The notes below the pieces were generated by a model. It was not told where the DNA came from. It made no database searches and saw nothing but the letters and a program-made list of their open reading frames with translations. DNA of 64,000 nt. Origin: Solirubrobacteraceae bacterium (lineage in GTDB: Bacteria > Actinomycetota > Thermoleophilia > Solirubrobacterales > Solirubrobacteraceae). The stretch lies in contig JALNWQ010000010.1 of assembly GCA_023230855.1 (NCBI GenBank), positions 1 to 64,000 of the forward strand. The letters run 5' to 3'. The translations under genes were made by a program, and so were the position numbers. Position 1 is the stretch's first letter; the number at the start of each line of letters is the position of its first letter. This document shows positions 18,881 to 27,331 of this stretch, piece after piece.

Positions 18881-20319
18881 CGATGCTCCGGCTCCCGAGG
18901 CTCCTCGCCACGACCGCGACGGCGGTGGCCGTCGGCACGGCCCTGTCGGTCGCCGCGCCGGCGTCGGCCGCCGAGGTCGGCGCCACGACGGTGTTCGCCC
19001 CGATCGAGTCGCCCGGCTACCCGGCCCAGGTCTACGTCCGGCCCGACGGCCGGGTGTACGAGGGCACCTACATCAACCCCGACGCCGCGGGCGTCCCGTC
19101 GAAGGTGCTGGAGTTCGGACCGGAGGGGGGCGCTCCGACGCGCCGGTGGACCGTCCCGGGGCAGGACCTGCACGCCGACCACGGGGTCCAGGTCGCCACC
19201 AGCGACGCCCGCGGTCGCCTGATCCTGCTCGACCGCACCCCCGGCCGGGCGCTGCGGCTGGACCCCGAGACCGGGCGGTTCACCGAGTACGCGACCTTCC
19301 CCGACCTGCCGTCCTGCAACCGCGTCCCCTACCACGAGGACTGCGAGCCCGGCGGGCGGGACGAGACGCCGATGGCCAACTACGCCACCTGGCTGCCCGA
19401 CGGGCGGCTTCTCGTCACCGACCACCACCAGGACGTCATCTGGCAGGTGCCGCCCGGCGGTGGGCGGGCCACGGTGTGGCTGGGCGGCGACCGGTTCCGG
19501 TCGCAGGAGCTCGGGCTGACCGGGATCGTCCTGGCGCCGGAGCGCGACGCGGTCTACGTCACGCTGGCGTCCAACCTCGACAGCGACGAGCCGGACCCGG
19601 CGTCGGGCAAGCTCTTCCGGATCCCGCTGTTGCCCGACCTCGAGCCGGGCACCCCGCGGGTGCTCTGGACGTCGGGGCTCATGGAGCTGCCGGACGGGTT
19701 CGCGATCGGTCGCAGCGGCACGTTCTACGTCGCGCTCGTCGGCCTGTCGGCGCAGGTGGCGCGGATCGGTCCCGACGGCCGCGAGCAGGGCCGGTTCGGG
19801 CTGGCGGTGCTGGGCCTCAACGGCGGGCCGGCGCCGTTCGACTCGCCGTCCAACGCGCGGTTCCACGGCACCCGGATCCTCGTCGCCAACCAGAGCTTCC
19901 TCTTCGGCAACGCGGCCAACCAGGCGATCCTCGCCGTCGAGACGGGGGAGGAGGGCGTGCCCGAGCACATCCCCGCGGGGGCCGGAGACCGACCCACCGC
20001 CCCGCCCGCGCCCGACGACGGCGCGCCGACCACGCCCCGGCTGCGCCTGACCGTCGCCCCGCGACGGCTGACCGCCGGACGCCGGAGCGCCGTGCGGGTG
20101 CGGGTCACCGCACCGACGGGACCCGGCGGTGCGCGGCGCAGCGTGCGCGGCGCGACGGTGCGACTCGCCGGGCGGCGCGCCCGGACGGATCGACGCGGTC
20201 GGGCCCGGCTGACGGTCCGGGCGGCCCGGCCGGGGACGCTGCGGGCGATCGCCACCCGCAAGGGCATGCGGCGCACCGAGGTGCGGGTCACGGTCCGGCG
20301 GGCGACGCGGACGGGGTAG
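18877..20319 (+). CDS. Secreted SMP-30/gluconolactonase-like beta-propeller protein
   Basis: This 480-residue protein begins with a signal peptide (ATATAVAVGTALSVAAPASAA). A six-bladed propeller of about 350 residues follows, with blade motifs such as VYVRPDGRVYEGTY, LDPETGRFTEYATF, WLPDGRLLVTDHHQDVIWQV and LPDGFAIGRSGTFYVA, as in the SMP-30/strictosidine synthase-like group. The C-terminal hundred residues are an arginine-rich Ig-like domain (LTVAPRRLTAGRRSAVRVRV) typical of secreted proteins in this genome. Lactonase activity is possible but the metal ligands are not certain. Its ATG overlaps the ceramidase-like stop, making it the last gene of the tetR operon. Confidence 0.75.
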   Translation: MTMLRLPRLLATTATAVAVGTALSVAAPASAAEVGATTVFAPIESPGYPAQVYVRPDGRVYEGTYINPDAAGVPSKVLEFGPEGGAPTRRWTVPGQDLHADHGVQVATSDARGRLILLDRTPGRALRLDPETGRFTEYATFPDLPSCNRVPYHEDCEPGGRDETPMANYATWLPDGRLLVTDHHQDVIWQVPPGGGRATVWLGGDRFRSQELGLTGIVLAPERDAVYVTLASNLDSDEPDPASGKLFRIPLLPDLEPGTPRVLWTSGLMELPDGFAIGRSGTFYVALVGLSAQVARIGPDGREQGRFGLAVLGLNGGPAPFDSPSNARFHGTRILVANQSFLFGNAANQAILAVETGEEGVPEHIPAGAGDRPTAPPAPDDGAPTTPRLRLTVAPRRLTAGRRSAVRVRVTAPTGPGGARRSVRGATVRLAGRRARTDRRGRARLTVRAARPGTLRAIATRKGMRRTEVRVTVRRATRTG

Positions 20320-20365
20320 CCCCGCCGCCCCGGTGGGGGCGTGCGGGCGCCGGCGGAGGGGGCGC

Positions 20366-20391
20366 GGGCGCCGTCGGGCCCGGCGGCGCCC
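20366..20391. terminator. Hairpin between convergent genes
   Basis: GGGCGCCG (20366-20373) pairs with CGGCGCCC (20384-20391) across a ten-base loop in the 104-base gap between the convergent propeller and oxidoreductase genes. It could serve both strands. There is no clear T tract. Confidence 0.4.
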
Positions 20392-20423
20392 GGCGGCCAC
20401 CGGACCACGCGCCGACCGCCCGG

Positions 20424-21830
20424 CTACCGATCCCGGTCGATCAGCGGCAGCCACACCTCGGTCCGCGTGGGGAAGGCGGGGACGCAGCGGTCCAGCACCT
20501 CGAGCGGCACGCGGGCGGTCACCGCGATCGTCGCGGCGTGGAGCTGCTCGGCGACCCCGGCCCCGGTGAACGTGACGCCTGCCAGGACCCCCGCGTCGCG
20601 GTCGACGACGAACCGCGTCGTGCCGCCCGCGCCCTTGCCGACGAAGCTCGCCCCGGCGTTGCCATCGGTGGGCACGTCGATCGCGTCGGCGGCGATGCCG
20701 GCGTCGCGGGCCGACGCCAACGTGTGGCCGACCGCCGCCACCTGGGGCTCGGTGAACGTCACCCGCGGGCTGTGCAGACCGTCGGGCTCGTCCGGGTCGA
20801 GGGCGGCCGACCGCCGACCGAGGACCCGGTCGGCGACGATCCGCGCCTGCCGCTTGGCCTGGTGGGTCAGCAGCGCCCGGCCGTTGACGTCGCCGACCGC
20901 GTAGAGCCAGTCGCGGCCGCCGACCCGCAGCGCCGCGTCGGTGGCCAGGTACCCGTGATCGCCGGGCGTGACGCCGACGCTGTCGAGCCCGAGCGCACCG
21001 GTGTTGGCCTGCCGTCCGGCGGCGACGAGCAGCTCGTCGCCGGTGATGGCCTCGCCACCCTCCAGGGTCGCGGTCACCGGACCGTCGTCGTCACGGGCGA
21101 CCGATGCGACGGCGACCCCGACGCGCACGTCGACGCCGGCGGCCCGCAGGCTCTCGGTGACGAGCTCGGCGGCGAACGGCTCCTCCTTGGCCAACAGGCG
21201 CGGCCCGGCCTCCAGGAGGGTGACGGTGGAGCCCAGCCCCGCCCAGGCCTGCGCCAGCTCGGCCCCGATCGGTCCGCCACCGAGCACGACGAGGCGGTCG
21301 GGGACGCGGTCGGCGGTCGTCGCGTCGCGGTTGGTCCACGGCGACGCGGCGGCGAGGCCGTCGACCGGCGGCAGGGCCGCGGCGGTCCCGGTGGCGACGA
21401 TCACGGCTCGACGGGCCCGGACCCGTTCGACCGCTCGACCGTCGCCGTCGAGCAGCTCGACGAGTCGCTCGCCGACCAGTCGCCCCGGTCCGCGGTGCAG
21501 CCGCACGTCGCGGTCCTCGATCCACGGCAGTTGGATCGCGTCGTCGAGGTCGCGGACGACCTCGTCACGGCGGTCGAGCACGATCCGCGGGTCCGGGTGC
21601 GCCCCGGTCAGCAGCTCGCGGGCCCCGGGGATCCGCCGCAGCTCCTCGATCGCCTCGAGCGGTCGCAACAGCGCCTTCGACGGCATGCACCCGTAGTAGG
21701 CGCACTCGCCGCCGACGAGGTGCGGCTCGACGAGCAGCACGTCGAGCCCCTCCTCGCCCAGCCGGCCGGCGACGACCTCGCCGCCCGGTCCGGCGCCCAG
21801 GACGATCACGTCGGCGTCGCTGTCGTGCAC
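20424..21830 (-). CDS. Pyridine nucleotide-disulfide oxidoreductase (dihydrolipoamide dehydrogenase family)
   Basis: This 468-residue flavoprotein has the family order: FAD motif VIVLGAGPGGEVVAGRL, redox disulfide GGECAYYGCMPSKALLRP (Cys pair four residues apart), NAD(P) motif LVVLGGGPIGAELAQAWAGL, LYAVGDVNG, and a C-terminal dimerisation domain. The active-site base of lipoamide dehydrogenase (HPTxxE) reads FPTRTE here: His is replaced by Phe while Glu remains. Normal dithiol chemistry is therefore doubtful. No lipoyl enzyme gene is nearby. The start is GTG 21830, with AGGAG six bases upstream and a TAGGGT -10 box at 21876-21881. Substrate unknown. Confidence 0.85.
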   Translation of the reverse strand: MHDSDADVIVLGAGPGGEVVAGRLGEEGLDVLLVEPHLVGGECAYYGCMPSKALLRPLEAIEELRRIPGARELLTGAHPDPRIVLDRRDEVVRDLDDAIQLPWIEDRDVRLHRGPGRLVGERLVELLDGDGRAVERVRARRAVIVATGTAAALPPVDGLAAASPWTNRDATTADRVPDRLVVLGGGPIGAELAQAWAGLGSTVTLLEAGPRLLAKEEPFAAELVTESLRAAGVDVRVGVAVASVARDDDGPVTATLEGGEAITGDELLVAAGRQANTGALGLDSVGVTPGDHGYLATDAALRVGGRDWLYAVGDVNGRALLTHQAKRQARIVADRVLGRRSAALDPDEPDGLHSPRVTFTEPQVAAVGHTLASARDAGIAADAIDVPTDGNAGASFVGKGAGGTTRFVVDRDAGVLAGVTFTGAGVAEQLHAATIAVTARVPLEVLDRCVPAFPTRTEVWLPLIDRDR

Positions 21831-21875
21831 GATGGCTCCTCGCGTCGGGGACGGGACCGGCTGGTCCGTCCCGCG

Positions 21876-21881
21876 ACCCTA
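21876..21881 (-). promoter_or_regulatory. -10 box for the disulfide oxidoreductase gene
   Basis: TAGGGT on the minus strand gives a leader of about 40 bases that contains the AGGAG ribosome binding site at 21837-21841. The -35 region is unclear. Confidence 0.35.
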
Positions 21882-21908
21882 GAGGATCGTCACCGCGATC
21901 CCGCGGGG

Positions 21909-23030
21909 CTACTTCAGGCCGCGGAACGTGCTCCAGGCCTTGCGCGGCGTGCCGTCCTTCTCCTGCAGGCCCGAGCGCCAGATCTCGTCGTCGCTCTGCG
22001 GGTCGCGGAGCTGGTACCAGATGAACGCGCGCGCCTTCTGCTTCTCGGCGATCTTCCACGCCCGCTTGAGGTAGGTGCGGGCCCGCGACTCCGAGATCCG
22101 GTCGCTGCCGGCGTTCTTGTAGGCGAACTCCGTGAGGTAGATCCGCTTGACGGCGGAGGAGGAGATCCGCTTGGTCCGGGCGGCCTTGCGCAGGTCGGAC
22201 TTGGCGTAGCCCAGGTTGGCCTGGGTCCACTGGTCGCGGTCCTTGCGCTTCTTGTTCGGGTTGGCCTTGAAGTCGTAGGTGTGCAGCGACACCCCGTCGG
22301 CCTTGATCCGGTACGTCGAGCGCTTGGTCCCGCGCTTGGGCTTCCAGTTGGACTTCAGCCCGAGGACGTCGCGGACGAAGTCACCCGGGTCGATCGACTG
22401 GCCGTGCGGGTAGTTCTTCGTCCTCTTGCGCCCGTAGGGGGCGAGCTCGCCGAAGAGGACCTTGGCCTTCTTGTCGACCTTCTTGATCTCGTCATAGGCG
22501 ATGTTGTGCAGTCGCCGGTAGTGCGCCGCCCCACCGCGCTTGGGCATGTTGCGGTACCAGTTGGGCTCGTTGATCGGCGCGTAGTACTTCGTGATCGGCA
22601 GGTCCTTCAGCGACGTCGCCAGCGACCGGATGTACTTCTTGTAGCGCGTGCGGGAGAGCTTCGACGCGGCGGTCGGGCCCTTCTTCCTCCCACGGGGGTT
22701 CCAGTCGGCGCTGTTGGCGTACGGCGCGATGACCATCGACGTGATGCCGTGGGCGCGCGCGGCGTTGGCCGTCGCCTGGATGCCGACCACCTGCTCGAGC
22801 GAGGGCTCGGTGGCACGACCGTCCCAGCGGGTGTTGAACCGCGTCATCGAGACCTTGGCGGACTGCGCCTCGGTGAGGAACGTGGCGCGCAGGCCGGGGT
22901 GGTTCACCGTCATGTCCTGGTCCTGCAGGCCCTTGGCGACCTTCGCGGACGCCGGGCTCGCAGGCGTCAGGGCCAGCGCGGTGATCGTGGTGGTGGCCAG
23001 GGCGGCCATCGTCGTGCGGTGCTTCGTCAT
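21909..23030 (-). CDS. Secreted clan-A glycoside hydrolase-like protein, copy 1
   Basis: This 373-residue protein starts with a signal peptide (MAALATTTITALALTPASPASA) and folds as a likely TIM-barrel glycosidase. The clan-A acid/base motif appears as INEPNWY with E155 at the end of strand 4. The nucleophile candidate is E301 in IYLTEFAYK at strand 7, with SLHTYDF in between. The protein is unusually rich in Lys and Arg for a secreted enzyme. The downstream gene at 23222-24352 is a paralogue with E155 and E301 at identical positions. The glycan substrate and exact GH family cannot be assigned by eye; GH39/GH5-like is the best guess. The start is ATG 23030 with GAGGA upstream. Confidence 0.75.
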   Translation of the reverse strand: MTKHRTTMAALATTTITALALTPASPASAKVAKGLQDQDMTVNHPGLRATFLTEAQSAKVSMTRFNTRWDGRATEPSLEQVVGIQATANAARAHGITSMVIAPYANSADWNPRGRKKGPTAASKLSRTRYKKYIRSLATSLKDLPITKYYAPINEPNWYRNMPKRGGAAHYRRLHNIAYDEIKKVDKKAKVLFGELAPYGRKRTKNYPHGQSIDPGDFVRDVLGLKSNWKPKRGTKRSTYRIKADGVSLHTYDFKANPNKKRKDRDQWTQANLGYAKSDLRKAARTKRISSSAVKRIYLTEFAYKNAGSDRISESRARTYLKRAWKIAEKQKARAFIWYQLRDPQSDDEIWRSGLQEKDGTPRKAWSTFRGLK

Positions 23031-23106
23031 GCGGGTCCTCGATCGATCGGGGACGGGACGGGACGCGACCGGGCGTCGCCTCGGCGGCGGACGCTCCGGG
23101 TCGTCG

Positions 23107-23130
23107 GCCGGGGCGCTTCACGGCCCCGGC
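23107..23130. terminator. Hairpin between the two glycosidase paralogues
   Basis: GCCGGGGC (23107-23114) pairs with GCCCCGGC (23123-23130) over an eight-base loop, in the 191-base gap between the paralogues. It could end transcription from copy 2 or shape the leader of copy 1. Confidence 0.35.
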
Positions 23131-23170
23131 TCTGAGTGCACCAACACGGTCATGGGTCGAACGGAGCGGT

Positions 23171-23214
23171 GGGGGGCGGGGTCGGTCGCCGGACGACGCC
23201 CGACCGCCCCCACC
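23171..23214 (-). terminator. Probable terminator after glycosidase copy 2
   Basis: A long G-run/C-run stem (GGGGGCGG...TCGG with CCGACCGCCCCC, with a two-base bulge) begins within ten bases of the stop of copy 2 on the minus strand. Confidence 0.4.
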
Positions 23215-23221
23215 GCGAGCG

Positions 23222-24352
23222 TCACTTCAGGCCGCGGAACGTCGTCCACAGGCGGCCGCCGTCACCCTCGCGGGGCAGCAGGCCGGACTGCCACGTCTCG
23301 GCGTCGTTCTGCGGATCCCGGAGCTGGTACCAGAGGAACGACCGGACGCCCTGCTTCTTCGCGATCTTCCAGGCGCTCTTGAGGTACGACGCCGCCCGCG
23401 ACTCGCTCAGCCGGTCGGCGGCCGGGGCGTTGCGGGTCTTGTACGCGAACTCCGTGAGGTAGATCCGCTTGACGGCGGAGGAGGAGATCCGCTTGGTCCT
23501 GGCGGCCTTGCGCAGGTCGGACTTCGCGTACGACAGGTTGGCCTGGGTCCACTTGTCGCGGTCCTTCAGGCGCTTGCTCGGGTTCGCCTTGAAGTCGTAC
23601 GTGTGCAGCGCGACGCCGTCGGCCTTGATCGTGAACTTCGAGCGCTTCGTCCCGCGCTTGGCCCGCCACTTCGAGTCGAGGCCCAGCACCTCGCGGACGA
23701 AGTCGCCGGGGTCGGTCGCGCGGCCGACCGGGTAGTTCTTCGACGCCTTGCGGGCGAACGGGGCGAGCTCGCCGAAGAGGACCTTGGCCTTCGGGTCGTT
23801 CTTCTTGACGATCCGGTAGGCGTCGTTGTGGAGGTTGCGGTACATCGTCGCCCCGCCGCGCCGCGGGATCGCCGAGTACCAGTTGGGCTCGTTGATCGCG
23901 GTGTAGAACTTCCGCAGCGGCAGGTCCTTGAGCTCCTTGGTCAGCGCGTCGAGCCAGGCCCGGTACGCGGAGCGCGAGATCTTCGATCCGGCGGTCGGCC
24001 CCTTGCGCGTGCGGCGCGGGTTGAACGACTCGCCGCCGGGGATGTACGGCGCGATCTCGACGTCCTTGATCGAGCTGCCGGTGGCGACGGCCTTCGCCGC
24101 GAACGCCTTGAGCTGCGCGATCTGCCCGGCGTCGGGCACGCGCGACCGGCCGTCCCAGCGCGGGTTGAACCGCGTCAGCCGGACCTTGGCCTCGGTCGCC
24201 CGGAGCAGGAACTCGTCCTGGAGCTGCGGGTGGTTGAACGCCATGTCCGCGTCCTGCAGCCCCTTGACGGGGGCGGCGGTCGAGGTCGCCGGCAGGGCTC
24301 CGGCGGCGAGGGTGGTCAGGACCAGGGCGGTGGTGGCGCGGGCTCGCGTCAT
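23222..24352 (-). CDS. Secreted clan-A glycoside hydrolase-like protein, copy 2
   Basis: This 376-residue protein is a tandem paralogue of the gene at 21909-23030. It has a signal peptide (ATTALVLTTLAAGALPATSTAA), the acid/base motif INEPNWY with E155, and nucleophile candidate E301 in IYLTEFAYK. Long stretches match copy 1, including DLRKAARTKRISSSAVKRIY and the C-terminal TFRGLK. Divergence is greater in the N-terminal third, and the linker after E301 is four residues longer. The start is ATG 24352, with GAAGG about nine bases upstream. A minus-strand TACGAT at 24416-24421 would give a leader of about 60 bases. Both copies may act on the same polymer, possibly cell wall or environmental glycan; this is inference. 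Confidence 0.75.
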   Translation of the reverse strand: MTRARATTALVLTTLAAGALPATSTAAPVKGLQDADMAFNHPQLQDEFLLRATEAKVRLTRFNPRWDGRSRVPDAGQIAQLKAFAAKAVATGSSIKDVEIAPYIPGGESFNPRRTRKGPTAGSKISRSAYRAWLDALTKELKDLPLRKFYTAINEPNWYSAIPRRGGATMYRNLHNDAYRIVKKNDPKAKVLFGELAPFARKASKNYPVGRATDPGDFVREVLGLDSKWRAKRGTKRSKFTIKADGVALHTYDFKANPSKRLKDRDKWTQANLSYAKSDLRKAARTKRISSSAVKRIYLTEFAYKTRNAPAADRLSESRAASYLKSAWKIAKKQGVRSFLWYQLRDPQNDAETWQSGLLPREGDGGRLWTTFRGLK

Positions 24353-24415
24353 CGGGTGGGACCTTCGGTGGGGGGACTGCGGGACTCGGCCGTCGGGGGA
24401 TGCGGCCGCGGGCGA

Positions 24416-24421
24416 TCGTAG
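24416..24421 (-). promoter_or_regulatory. Possible -10 box for glycosidase copy 2
   Basis: TACGAT on the minus strand lies 64 bases upstream of ATG 24352, in the gap shared with the divergent histidine kinase gene. Confidence 0.3.
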
Positions 24422-24524
24422 CGTCCCGGTCCCGTGCCGGCCGCAGGTGATCGTGCGTCGACGCGGGGCGACGCGGGCGGGCTCGTCGCGGCGCGACCAC
24501 GGGGTGACGGCTCGCGGGGCGGAG

Positions 24525-24530
24525 TACGCT
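24525..24530 (+). promoter_or_regulatory. -10 box for the histidine kinase gene
   Basis: TACGCT ends eight bases before ATG 24539, the leaderless spacing. GTGACG (24504-24509) could be a -35 box but with a short 15-base spacer. Confidence 0.4.
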
Positions 24531-24538
24531 GGACGGCG

Positions 24539-25702
24539 ATGCCCGAGGCGCCCCGTCAGGCCGACGTGCCATCCGCCGCCGAGCAGGCGTCGGCGGCGCT
24601 CAACGTCTTCGTGCGGACGATGGGGGGGCTCGAGGAGGCCGATCCCGAGAGCGCCACGACGACGTTCTACGACCGGCTGTGCGAGGCGGTGTGCGGCACG
24701 ATCCAGGTCGACCGCGCGGTGCTGTTCCTCTACGACGAGGGCCGCCGTCGCGTCCGCGCCGTCGGGACGCACCGGATCGACAAGTCGCGGTTCCCGTCGG
24801 AGGGCGTCGGGATCGAGGACGCGCCGCTGTCGCGGGTGGCGCTCGAGGAGGACCGCGTCGTCGACGGCCTCGAGCAGGGCACGGCCGACGAGGTGCGCCA
24901 CCCGGACCTCGCGATGCTGCCCGAGGGGGACCTGGCGTACGTGCCGGTCGTCGCGGGCGGGGTGTGGTCCGGCGTGCTCATCGTCGAGCAGAGCACCGGC
25001 ATGCCGCTCGGCCGGGCGGAGCGCGACGCGCTCTACATCGCCGGCAAGGTCGTCGCGCTCGCGACCGTCGCCCGCCGCGCGACCCGGCACCAGGAGCAGG
25101 CGCGCCAGCTGCGCCACCACCTGGCGCTGGCCCGGGCGGTGCACGACGAGGTCATCCAGCGGCTGTTCGGGGTCGGGCTCGTGCTGGCGTCGGACGAGCC
25201 GTTGGACGGCGAGGTCCGCCGGCGGATGCGCGAGGAGGTCGAGGCCGCGCAGGCCGACCTGCGCCAGATGCTCCACGGGCCACGGCTGACCGTCGCCATC
25301 CCGACGCGGATGACGCTCGCGGAGGAGGCGGAGCGCCTGCGTCGCGCCCACGACGGGGTCGATCTGCACCTCGACCTCGAGGACGGCATCGCGGTGCCCG
25401 CCGCGCACGAGCCGCTGGCCCAGTCGGTGCTCGGCGAGGCGGTCCAGAACGCGCGCAAGCACGCCGGGTCGGAGCGGCTCGACGTGTCGCTGCGACGGAT
25501 CGACGACACGGTCGCGCTGACCGTCGACAGCCACGGGCGACAGGACGGGCGATCCCCGTCGGGCGGGACGGGCCTGGGCCTGCGCCTGGCGGCGGTGGAG
25601 GCGTTGCAGGCCGGTGGTCTGCTGGAGTTCGGCCCGCAGGGCGAGCACGGGTGGCGCGTGCGGCTCCTGCTGCCGATCGACGACGACGCGGAGGAACGAT
25701 GA
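24539..25702 (+). CDS. Sensor histidine kinase with GAF domain (HisKA_3 type)
   Basis: This 387-residue cytoplasmic sensor has no membrane segment. A GAF-like domain spans about residues 40-180. The HisKA_3 dimerisation helix carries the phospho-acceptor H202 in RAVHDEVIQRLFG. The ATPase domain has its N-box Asn at N304 (GEAVQNARKHAG) and a G-box GGTGLGLRLAAVEALQAGG. Kinases of this type pair with LuxR-type regulators, and the next gene, coupled by ATGA, is one. The GAF domain may bind a small molecule or haem, but no Cys/His signature is clear. The pair lies directly upstream of the fatty acid synthesis cluster, on the same strand. Confidence 0.9.
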   Translation: MPEAPRQADVPSAAEQASAALNVFVRTMGGLEEADPESATTTFYDRLCEAVCGTIQVDRAVLFLYDEGRRRVRAVGTHRIDKSRFPSEGVGIEDAPLSRVALEEDRVVDGLEQGTADEVRHPDLAMLPEGDLAYVPVVAGGVWSGVLIVEQSTGMPLGRAERDALYIAGKVVALATVARRATRHQEQARQLRHHLALARAVHDEVIQRLFGVGLVLASDEPLDGEVRRRMREEVEAAQADLRQMLHGPRLTVAIPTRMTLAEEAERLRRAHDGVDLHLDLEDGIAVPAAHEPLAQSVLGEAVQNARKHAGSERLDVSLRRIDDTVALTVDSHGRQDGRSPSGGTGLGLRLAAVEALQAGGLLEFGPQGEHGWRVRLLLPIDDDAEER

Positions 25703-26307
25703 AGCACGAGCCGGGACGCACGACGGTGCTCCTCGTCGACGACCACGAGGTGGTCCACTGGGGCCTCCGTGCGCTGCTGTCGAGCCAACCGTGGGTCGGG
25801 CGGTGCCTCAGCGCCCGCAACGGCGACGAGGCGCTCCAGCTCGCCCGGCGCTACGAGCCGCACGTCGCGCTCGTCGACCTCTTCCTCGGCACGGAGTCCG
25901 GGGCCGAGCTCTGCGAGCGCCTGCGCGCCGCGGAGCCCCGCACGCGGGTGCTGCTGCTCTCCGGCGCGGGCCGGATCTCGGGCGCCGCGGCCCGTGCGGC
26001 GGGTGCCTCGGGGTTCGTCCCCAAGGACTGGCCGGCCGCCGACGTCTGCCGGGCGGTGCGGGCGGTCGCCCAGGGCCAGACGGTGTTCGACGGGGCGGCC
26101 GCCCCGGCCACGCCGGCGGGGCTGAGCCCCCGCGAGCGCGAGATCCTCGGCCTCGTCGCGACGGGGGCGACGAACCCCGAGATCGCCAAGCGCCTGCACC
26201 TCTCGCCGCACACGGTGAAGGAGCACACGAGCTCGCTCTACCGCAAGCTCGAGGTCCGCAACCGGGCCGAGGCGGTCCGGGTCGCCGACCAGCTCGGGTT
26301 GCTCTGA
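25699..26307 (+). CDS. LuxR/NarL-family response regulator
   Basis: This 202-residue regulator has an N-terminal receiver domain with acidic pair D14/D15 (LLVDDHEVV), phospho-acceptor D60 (VALVDLFLG) and the conserved Lys in GFVPKDW. The C-terminal LuxR helix-turn-helix is unmistakable: LSPREREILGLVATGATNPE, IAKRLHLSPHTVKEHTSSLY and RKLEVRNRAEAV. It overlaps the kinase stop by ATGA and is certainly its partner. Targets are unknown. The fabD gene begins 133 bases downstream, so control of the fatty acid cluster is possible. Confidence 0.93.
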   Translation: MKHEPGRTTVLLVDDHEVVHWGLRALLSSQPWVGRCLSARNGDEALQLARRYEPHVALVDLFLGTESGAELCERLRAAEPRTRVLLLSGAGRISGAAARAAGASGFVPKDWPAADVCRAVRAVAQGQTVFDGAAAPATPAGLSPREREILGLVATGATNPEIAKRLHLSPHTVKEHTSSLYRKLEVRNRAEAVRVADQLGLL

Positions 26308-26440
26308 CCGACGGTCGTCCCGGCGTTCCGGGCGCTCCCGCGGCCCCGGTCCTCGGGCTTCGGAGCATCGCCCCCCGGGGAGGGGGTGGTACCGGGGGCG
26401 GCGCGGCCGACGACCCGCGGGCGTGAAAGGCTCCCGGGTC

Positions 26441-27331
26441 GTGAGCACGAAGACCGTCATCCTCCTGCCGGGTCAGGGCACGCCGATGGAGGGCGCCGGC
26501 GACGAGGTCCGCCGCCTACGCCCGGACCTCTTCGACGCCGTCGTCGAGGCGGTCGGCGAGGACCCCTTCCCGCGCGTGGCCGAGAGCACGCGGTTCGCCC
26601 AGCCGGCGATCGTCGCGTCGTCGCTGGCCCGCCACGCCGCGCTCGAGCCGCTCGGGGCGGACGCCTACTTCGGCCACTCGCTCGGCGAGATCGTCGCGCT
26701 CGCGCTCGGGGGCGCGATCGACGAGCTCGGGGCGCTGCGCCTGGCCGCCGCCCGGGGCGCCGCGATGGCCGACGCCGATCCCGACCGGCTCGGCAGCATG
26801 GCCGCGCTGCGCAAGGGCGGGATCGACGCCGCCCGCGAGCTCGCCGACGCGCACGGCCTCGTCGTCGCGTGCGACAACGCCCCGGGCCAGGTCATCCTCG
26901 CCGGGGCGATCACCGGCCTCGACGCGGCCGCCGACGCGGCCAAGGCCGCCGGCAACCGCCTGCGGCGCCTCGACGTCGCCGGCGCGTTCCACTCCCCGCT
27001 GATGGAGCCGGCGATCGCCGGGCTGCAGGCCGCGATCGACGCGACGACGTTCCGCGAGCCCCGGGTCTCGGTCTGGTCGGCGGTGACGGCCGCGCCCGCC
27101 GAGGACCCGCGCCGCCACCTCATCGACGGGCTGACCCATCCCGTCCTCTTCCGGCTGGGCCTGCTGGCGCTGCACGACGCGGGCTTCCGGCGGTTCGTCG
27201 ACGTCGGCCCGGGGGACGTCGTCGCCGGGCTCGCCCGGCGGACGTTCGCCGACCTCGCCGACGACGGACCGGACGCGGTGACGATCGAGGCGCCACCGAC
27301 GGACGGGGCCGCGGACGGGGCGGGCCGATGA
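26441..27331 (+). CDS. fabD: Malonyl-CoA:ACP transacylase
   Basis: This 296-residue enzyme moves malonyl groups from CoA to acyl carrier protein, supplying the extender for fatty acid synthesis. The N-terminal ILLPGQGTPMEG and the nucleophile elbow YFGHSLGE with S80 are diagnostic, followed by AGAFHSPLMEPA, which holds the catalytic His. The start is GTG 26441, with GAAAGG ten bases upstream; an in-frame GTG at 26423 is the alternative. It is the first gene of a seven-gene cluster and is coupled to fabH by an ATGA overlap. Confidence 0.94.
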   Translation: MSTKTVILLPGQGTPMEGAGDEVRRLRPDLFDAVVEAVGEDPFPRVAESTRFAQPAIVASSLARHAALEPLGADAYFGHSLGEIVALALGGAIDELGALRLAAARGAAMADADPDRLGSMAALRKGGIDAARELADAHGLVVACDNAPGQVILAGAITGLDAAADAAKAAGNRLRRLDVAGAFHSPLMEPAIAGLQAAIDATTFREPRVSVWSAVTAAPAEDPRRHLIDGLTHPVLFRLGLLALHDAGFRRFVDVGPGDVVAGLARRTFADLADDGPDAVTIEAPPTDGAADGAGR

